A stretch of 19,813 nucleotides of DNA from Bacteroidales bacterium (GTDB lineage Bacteria; Bacteroidota; Bacteroidia; Bacteroidales; 4484-276). Positions 15,121 to 19,813 of this stretch are shown piece by piece. Under the pieces are notes generated by a model. The model was not told the DNA's origin. It saw only the letters and a list, made by a program, of their open reading frames with translations, and made no database searches. Where the stretch lies: positions 1-19,813 of the forward strand of contig JAGYLT010000013.1 of NCBI GenBank assembly GCA_018400545.1. The letters run 5' to 3'. A program made the position numbers and the translations under genes. Within the stretch, counting starts at the first letter, position 1, and every line of letters starts with the position of its first letter.

Positions 15121-15930
15121 TTATTTTATAATGGTATTTTCCTGGTTATCAGAAGCGTATGCATTGCAAATGCAAAAACCGTTACCAACTTCCCAGCCCG
15201 AACCAATGATCTCATCATATAGTTCCTGAGAAATGTATTGCGGTGTGTAAGTCATACCCTGAAAATCGAGATGTGCTGTAAAAGCGCGCATGTGATTTCT
15301 TGAACCGCGATAAAGCTGCTCCAAAGCATAGGTAATATCCGTATTATCAACATCATTTATGAGGTGCTCCGTCAAATCCCAGATATCAACATCTTCGATT
15401 GTAGCGCCAACTAACAGTGCGTCCTGGAAAGAAGCAGAACCCTGTTCCACCAGCGCATCGTACAATGCCTGTATGTCGGGATTTTGAAAAATACCCGGTT
15501 CATGTCCGGCACCCGGATCGGGCAGCTCATATTTTTCGAGCAGGGCCTGAATTGCAGTAGAATGAATAAATTCGCTGTTCGAAATGTTATTGAAAACCGG
15601 CACATTGTACAAATCATACATGGCCACGTAAACATCATGGGCAAGGAATTCTTCCTCACGCACATAGTTCAGTGTTTCAATTTCTGATTCTGAGAGATCC
15701 TCAACCGGAAGGCTGTTCACGCATTCGTAAATACATTCGATAATTTCTTCCATGCCCAGTGTTTCCATTTCCTGGTTCATGGCCTGTTCTACCGGACTAA
15801 CATAGCTTGTGGTTGAAGCTTTCAGTGAGTCGGTTGTGGGTACATCCTGAGTTTTGTTACACTGTACGAGTGCAAATGCTGCAAAAAATACAGCAGCAAT
15901 GGTTAGTGATTTGAGCATTACTTTTTTCAT
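15121..15930 (-). CDS. DUF2202 ferritin-like lipoprotein
   Basis: A 269-residue protein with a lipoprotein signal peptide (LVQC, C24), so probably anchored in the cell envelope. Residues about 78-222 match the DUF2202 ferritin-like family: LSESEIETLNYVREEEFLAHDVY, whose Glu residues at 92-94 and His98 are candidate iron ligands; SEFIHSTAIQALLEKY with E120 and H123; and RGSRNHMRAF with H213. The four-helix-bundle arrangement suggests di-iron or other metal binding, but no enzyme activity is established for this family. Cys pairs C66/C70 and C253/C255 lie outside the core and could form disulfides or bind metal. It is a single-gene unit with its own terminator and candidate promoter, next to a metal efflux operon; whether that is functional is unknown. 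Confidence 0.85.
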   Translation of the reverse strand: MKKVMLKSLTIAAVFFAAFALVQCNKTQDVPTTDSLKASTTSYVSPVEQAMNQEMETLGMEEIIECIYECVNSLPVEDLSESEIETLNYVREEEFLAHDVYVAMYDLYNVPVFNNISNSEFIHSTAIQALLEKYELPDPGAGHEPGIFQNPDIQALYDALVEQGSASFQDALLVGATIEDVDIWDLTEHLINDVDNTDITYALEQLYRGSRNHMRAFTAHLDFQGMTYTPQYISQELYDEIIGSGWEVGNGFCICNAYASDNQENTIIK

Positions 15931-15960
15931 TTTTTAAAATTTTATGAATGAATAGAGCTG

Positions 15961-15968
15961 CAAAACTA
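15961..15968 (-). promoter_or_regulatory. Candidate -7 promoter box for the DUF2202 gene
   Basis: The minus strand reads TAGTTTTG, an exact TAnnTTTG match, 30 bases before the ATG at 15930. The nearest upstream TTTG (minus strand, 15997-15994) is 25 bases away, a little far for a -33 element. Confidence 0.4.
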
Positions 15969-16054
15969 CCGGTAGCTAAAAAAGCGGACGTTACAAAATT
16001 CATTGAAAATTGTATAAGATTTTAATGCAACCCATGAAGGTCCTGTCATTGGTG

Positions 16055-16062
16055 TATTTTTG
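16055..16062 (+). promoter_or_regulatory. Candidate -7 promoter box for the acyltransferase gene
   Basis: TATTTTTG is an exact TAnnTTTG match, 31 bases before the GTG start at 16094. No convincing -33 element is seen. Confidence 0.35.
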
Positions 16063-16093
16063 CGGTTTGGATTTAAAATTTGGAAGATAGCAA

Positions 16094-17119
16094 GTGAAAA
16101 AATACCGTTTTAAAACACCAGACATCCTAAAGGGTGTTGCCGTAATTCTCATGATACAGGTACATATCATGGAATTATTGGCAGCACCGCACATTTATTC
16201 ATCCTTGACGGGCAAAATATCGCTGTTCCTTGGCGGGCCGCCTGCTGCTCCGGTTTTTATGGCGGTGATGGGGTTTTTTATTGCGCGCTCCCAAAGCACT
16301 ATACATCAGCAGGTTATGCGTGGTTTAAAACTGATTGGATTGGGATTACTGCTAAACCTTGGCTTAAATACGCATGTACTCATCAGGATTTTTTCGGGTG
16401 ATATGCCGCTTAATCCATGGAGTTTCATCTTTGGTGTGGATATCTTGTTTGTGGCAGGACTGAGCATTGTTTTAATCGCTCTGCTTAAACCGCTCTTCAA
16501 GGGCCGGATCATAGCCTGGCTGGCCATCACTTTGCTGGTAGCCGCGGCAAATCCCTGGCTTCCCGTTTATGATGGGCAGGCCGGGTGGTTAAAATATCTC
16601 CAGGCTTACTTTTGGGGCTATTACTCCTGGTCTTATTTCCCGGTTTTTCCCTGGATGGGTTATGTTTTGCTGGGCTACACGTTTTATCTGCTGGATAAAA
16701 AATACCGGCTTTCGAAGCTATCAGAAAGGATCAGGATTTTTACAGGCATCTTACTGTTTGTCATACTCGCACTTACCATAAAATTTGGTGTACGGATATC
16801 AGGCATTCTTGAAATTTATTACCACCACGATTTCAAATATTTCGCCTGGACTGCGGGGTTCCTGCTCTTTTGGATTATCATTTGGGACTTCTTCGTCAAA
16901 TTTTTCAGCGGTGGAAAACGCCTCAATTACCTTAGATGGGTTGGGAAGAATGTTACAGCGTTTTATGTGATCCAATGGCTCCTGATCGGGAACACGGCGA
17001 CTGCCATATACAAAACCCAGGAGATGTGGACATTACCACTTTGGTTTGCGGGCATGCTGGCATTGAGCAGTCTGTTAACGGTGGCATTTGAAAAATTACG
17101 GCAAAATCAATCAGCGTAG
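16094..17119 (+). CDS. Multi-spanning membrane acyltransferase, DUF1624/HGSNAT-like
   Basis: A 341-residue integral membrane protein with about ten hydrophobic spans. The N-terminus TPDILKGVAVILMIQVHIM has the D..(K/R)G.A...M...H signature of the heparan-alpha-glucosaminide N-acetyltransferase-like (DUF1624) and acyltransferase-3 families, which move acyl groups across the membrane onto sugars; the His is the probable catalytic residue. A later NYLRWVGKNVTAFYVIQW segment matches the family's C-terminal helix. The start is GTG at 16094: an in-frame TAG sits at 16088-16090 and the next Met would remove the signature. It is divergent from DUF2202 and followed 264 bases later by the CcsBA gene. 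The acceptor is unknown; a cell-surface glycan is a reasonable guess. Confidence 0.75.
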   Translation: MKKYRFKTPDILKGVAVILMIQVHIMELLAAPHIYSSLTGKISLFLGGPPAAPVFMAVMGFFIARSQSTIHQQVMRGLKLIGLGLLLNLGLNTHVLIRIFSGDMPLNPWSFIFGVDILFVAGLSIVLIALLKPLFKGRIIAWLAITLLVAAANPWLPVYDGQAGWLKYLQAYFWGYYSWSYFPVFPWMGYVLLGYTFYLLDKKYRLSKLSERIRIFTGILLFVILALTIKFGVRISGILEIYYHHDFKYFAWTAGFLLFWIIIWDFFVKFFSGGKRLNYLRWVGKNVTAFYVIQWLLIGNTATAIYKTQEMWTLPLWFAGMLALSSLLTVAFEKLRQNQSA

Positions 17120-17383
17120 CAAAACACGGTTTGTATCCGTAATTCGCATTCCTGAAAATGACTTTTTTTTGTCTTCTTCACACCATGAAAACGATACTTG
17201 TTTCTGCTTAACCAGATACTAACCTCCGGGTTAAATCAATGTGATGAAGTAAAATTTTTTCGAATTGAAAATCACAATTAAGCAAAACAGTACAACAATA
17301 ATTTAACGAAAATTAGCTTAATACTTTTTCATGTGTATCTTTGGCAACCTTTGAATTTTTAAACACTAACGCGAATTTCATTT
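17120..17383. other. Intergenic region before ccsBA
   Basis: A 264-base AT-rich gap. Apart from the promoter-like box at 17336-17343 I see no gene, RNA or strong hairpin. A T-run at 17163-17170 has no convincing stem before it, so termination of the acyltransferase transcript is not explained by the sequence. Confidence 0.5.
17336..17343 (+). promoter_or_regulatory. Candidate -7 promoter box for the cytochrome c biogenesis gene
   Basis: TATCTTTG exactly matches TAnnTTTG. A TTAG at 17313-17316, with a 19-base spacer, is a plausible degenerate -33 element. The ATG follows 40 bases later at 17384. Confidence 0.5.
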
Positions 17384-19813
17384 ATGAAGAAAATACTCGA
17401 CGCACTTTTTTCAATGCAACTCACTGTGGTACTACTGCTGATGTTTGCTTTGTCGGCGGCTATTGCCACCTTCATTGAAAACGACTACGGAACCATTGCT
17501 GCAAAGGCTGCAGTTTACGATGCCGTCTGGTTCGAGATAATGCTTGGCCTGCTGGCAGTGAACCTGGCGGGGAGCCTGGTTGTGAACAGGATGTGGCAAC
17601 GTAGAAAATATGCACTTTTTTTGTTCCACATTTCTTTTATCGTCATACTGATCGGTGCTGCAATTACGCGTTTTATCAGTTACGAAGGCATGATGCACAT
17701 TCGTGAAGGAAGGTCAGCCAGCGAAATCGTTTCGACCAACACCTATATCACGGCCACTTTTCATGATAGAGATCACCAATTCAGCGAACAGCAGAAAGTC
17801 CTGCTTTCCTCATATGCCATACAGTCACCGGATTTTTCCCTTGACACACCCGAAGGTGAATTCGGTATCGAAACAATAGGCTTCATACCCAATGCGAGCC
17901 TTGTAATTACTCCGGTTGAAGATGGCAGCCCGATTGTTTCGTTGTTTGCCATGACATTGGCGGGACGCCAAACCATGGTGCTCCGCGAAGGTGAAAGCAA
18001 GACCCAGGGAGATTTCAGCATCGGATTGAACTCCGGGCTTTCGCAACAAAAACTGGTAAACCTTTCGGTTGAAAACGACACACTGTATCTTTCTGCCATC
18101 GACACGATTGAAATTACGGTTATGGGATCGGAGGTGAATTCCGTTATTGAACCGGGTCAAAAACTGCCCTTCCAGCCCATGCAGCTTTATACCATCGGCG
18201 AAAGCCGACTGGTGCTCCGCAGTTTTGAGCCCAGCGGTGATCTCAGGCCTGCTCCTTCAAACGATCAAATGCAGCAGGGCTCCGGCATGGATGCGGTAAT
18301 TTTAAGGGTGTCGCACGGCAACAAAACCACGGAGGCATACGCACTGGGTGCCAGAGGGCTTGTTGGCGATGAAAACACCACGACCATCAATGGCCACAAA
18401 ATCGGATTGGCATACGGCGCCGTACCCATTGACATTCCATTTGCAATCCGCCTCAACAAATTTATCCTCGATCGTTATCCGGGATCCAACAGCCCTTCTT
18501 CCTACGCCAGCGAGGTAACCCTCATCGATGAAGAACGCGGCGAGGAGTTCGACTACCGTATTTTTATGAACCACATCCTCAACTACCGCGGCTTCAGGTT
18601 TTACCAGTCGTCATACGATACGGATGAAAAAGGCACTGTGCTTTCGGTAAACCACGATGGCGTGGGAACCATCATTTCCTACATTGGATATGCACTCATG
18701 ACTTTCGGGATGATATATGCCCTGATTTCGAAAAGGTCCAGGTTTAGAAATATCCTGAAAAAGGTTACCGAAACCCGCAAAGAAAAAAGGAAACTGCTTT
18801 CCGCTATCCTGGTTTTGTTAGCCCTCATTCCGTTTAACAACCTCCAGGCCCAGGAGCAAAAGATGATCAACGGCGTGATGGTTGACGTGATCGATGAAGA
18901 CCATGCAGCAAAGTTTGGTGAACTGATTGTTTTGGGGCCCAACAACAGGCTGGAGCCGATGAATACCCTCACCGGAAAATTCCTGAGAAAATTTTCCGGA
19001 AAGAGCAAACTGGAAGGGCTGACTTCTGACCAGGTAGTGCTCGGCATCCTTTCGGACCCCGATACCTGGCAAACTGTGCCCATGCTCAAGGTTAAAAACA
19101 AAACGCTCGGAGACCAGTTGAGCATCAGTAGCAAATATGCCTCATTCACCGATTTCTTTAATTTCAATCAGGAAAACAGTTACCTGATCAGTGAAGCAGT
19201 GCGGCAGGCCCACCAGAAAAAGAGCATGGACCAGTCGAAATACGATCATGCAGTGATCAAAGCCGATGAAAAAGTAAACATCTTTTACCTGATCTATACG
19301 CACAGTTATCTACAGTTTTTCCCAAACACAAATGCTCCGGAAGAAACCTGGTATGCCCCGGCTGATAAGGTAACCGGGATGTCAGAAAACGACAGTAACT
19401 TTGTGAAAAACGTAATTCCGATGTATATAGAAACCCTGCGCAATGCCATTAGAACCGGAGACTACGGCCAGGCAAATGAAATCGTTCAGGGTATCGATAT
19501 GTATCAGCAAAAATACGCCGCTGAAATTTTACCGTCAGAGCGGAAACAAAACATCGAAATTCTGTACAACAAATTCGAGATTTTCGAGAAGCTTTACAAA
19601 TACTACGGATTGCTGGGCCTGTTTTTCCTGGTAATGATTTTTGGGAACCTGGTATCGCCTAAGTTTAAGATCGGGATTGCCCGTAAAATCATTGTTGGGA
19701 TTATCGTGATCCTTTTTATTTTTCAGACCCTGGGCATTGCTGCACGCTGGTATATTTCGGGGCATGCACCATTGAGCAACGGATACGAATCGATGATTTT
19801 TATTGCCTGGGCC
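17384..19813 (+). CDS. ccsBA: Fused ResB-CcsA cytochrome c biogenesis protein (CcsBA), 3' end beyond the window
   Basis: 810 codons run open from the ATG at 17384 to the last base with no stop, so the gene continues past the window. It belongs to the System II cytochrome c synthase, which moves heme across the membrane and attaches it to apocytochromes. Residues about 1-105 hold the first ResB membrane spans, with a conserved His in FLFHISFIVILIGAAITR that probably ligates heme. A large periplasmic ResB domain follows (residues about 105-420, ending in FRFYQSSYD), then another span (ISYIGYALMTFGMIYALI) and a long insert. From about residue 740 new spans begin, and WYISGHAPLSNGYESMIF is the start of the CcsA half. 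The tryptophan-rich WWD heme motif lies further on and is not visible. Such fusions are usual in Bacteroidota. Confidence 0.9.
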   Translation, partial: MKKILDALFSMQLTVVLLLMFALSAAIATFIENDYGTIAAKAAVYDAVWFEIMLGLLAVNLAGSLVVNRMWQRRKYALFLFHISFIVILIGAAITRFISYEGMMHIREGRSASEIVSTNTYITATFHDRDHQFSEQQKVLLSSYAIQSPDFSLDTPEGEFGIETIGFIPNASLVITPVEDGSPIVSLFAMTLAGRQTMVLREGESKTQGDFSIGLNSGLSQQKLVNLSVENDTLYLSAIDTIEITVMGSEVNSVIEPGQKLPFQPMQLYTIGESRLVLRSFEPSGDLRPAPSNDQMQQGSGMDAVILRVSHGNKTTEAYALGARGLVGDENTTTINGHKIGLAYGAVPIDIPFAIRLNKFILDRYPGSNSPSSYASEVTLIDEERGEEFDYRIFMNHILNYRGFRFYQSSYDTDEKGTVLSVNHDGVGTIISYIGYALMTFGMIYALISKRSRFRNILKKVTETRKEKRKLLSAILVLLALIPFNNLQAQEQKMINGVMVDVIDEDHAAKFGELIVLGPNNRLEPMNTLTGKFLRKFSGKSKLEGLTSDQVVLGILSDPDTWQTVPMLKVKNKTLGDQLSISSKYASFTDFFNFNQENSYLISEAVRQAHQKKSMDQSKYDHAVIKADEKVNIFYLIYTHSYLQFFPNTNAPEETWYAPADKVTGMSENDSNFVKNVIPMYIETLRNAIRTGDYGQANEIVQGIDMYQQKYAAEILPSERKQNIEILYNKFEIFEKLYKYYGLLGLFFLVMIFGNLVSPKFKIGIARKIIVGIIVILFIFQTLGIAARWYISGHAPLSNGYESMIFIAWA

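Noticed and set aside
15966..15975. CTACCGGTAG palindrome between the divergent DUF2202 and acyltransferase genes
   Set aside because: Ten bases only, no repeat copies and no regulator nearby; kept out as probably chance.
1..19813. Search for tRNA, rRNA, CRISPR arrays, transposases and attachment sites
   Set aside because: No cloverleaf-like genes, spaced direct repeats, transposase motifs or element-end inverted repeats were seen.

Overview
The window looks like chromosomal DNA from a member of the Bacteroidota, probably an environmental Bacteroidales/Marinilabiliales-type lineage. Four independent signs point there: a type IX secretion (Por/T9SS type A) C-terminal sorting domain near 8.55-8.8 kb; TAnnTTTG-type -7 promoter boxes before several genes with little Shine-Dalgarno signal; signal peptides ending in AQ or SQ; and two fusions typical of the phylum, a ResB-CcsA cytochrome c biogenesis protein and an RND pump fused to a TolC-like protein.

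Layout. 42-617 (-): thioredoxin-like/glutaredoxin tandem protein. 781-1445 (+): HicAB toxin-antitoxin module, with an 18-bp perfect palindrome lying over its promoter; the 59-residue toxin is short and easily missed. 1517-9334 (-): a long run of same-strand genes, in transcription order a T9SS-sorted secreted protein (riddled with frameshifts), a PqqD-like small protein (one frame break at its start), an ATP-grasp ligase, an atypical diaminopimelate/ornithine-type PLP decarboxylase, a urea transporter-M23 peptidase fusion (two compensating frameshifts near its 5' end), a TPR plus outer-membrane beta-barrel protein, and a periplasmic TPR protein. Several junctions overlap or nearly touch, so most of this block is probably one operon. 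9452-14972 (-): heavy-metal efflux locus with an intact 1443-residue CzcA-type RND pump fused to a TolC-like domain, followed by a CzcB-like adaptor broken by about six frameshifts. 15121-15930 (-): DUF2202 ferritin-like lipoprotein with an intrinsic terminator. 16094-17119 (+): multi-spanning acyltransferase (DUF1624/HGSNAT-like). 17384-19813 (+): CcsBA-type cytochrome c biogenesis protein, cut off by the window end.

How the genes may work together. The most interesting unit is the PqqD-like/ATP-grasp/PLP-decarboxylase/urea-transporter-M23/TPR-barrel series. The first three resemble carrier or peptide-binding, ligation and decarboxylation steps; the rest are membrane and envelope proteins that could move or anchor a product. 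I do not recognise a characterised pathway with this composition. The metal pump and its adaptor form a classic three-part efflux system in which two of the three parts are one polypeptide.

Caution. The frame breaks lie at about 5.55 kb and 8.53-10.03 kb, look like single-base indels (several at homopolymers), and leave all the protein similarity readable. That fits local assembly or sequencing error at least as well as true gene decay. No tRNA, rRNA, CRISPR array or insertion sequence was seen.
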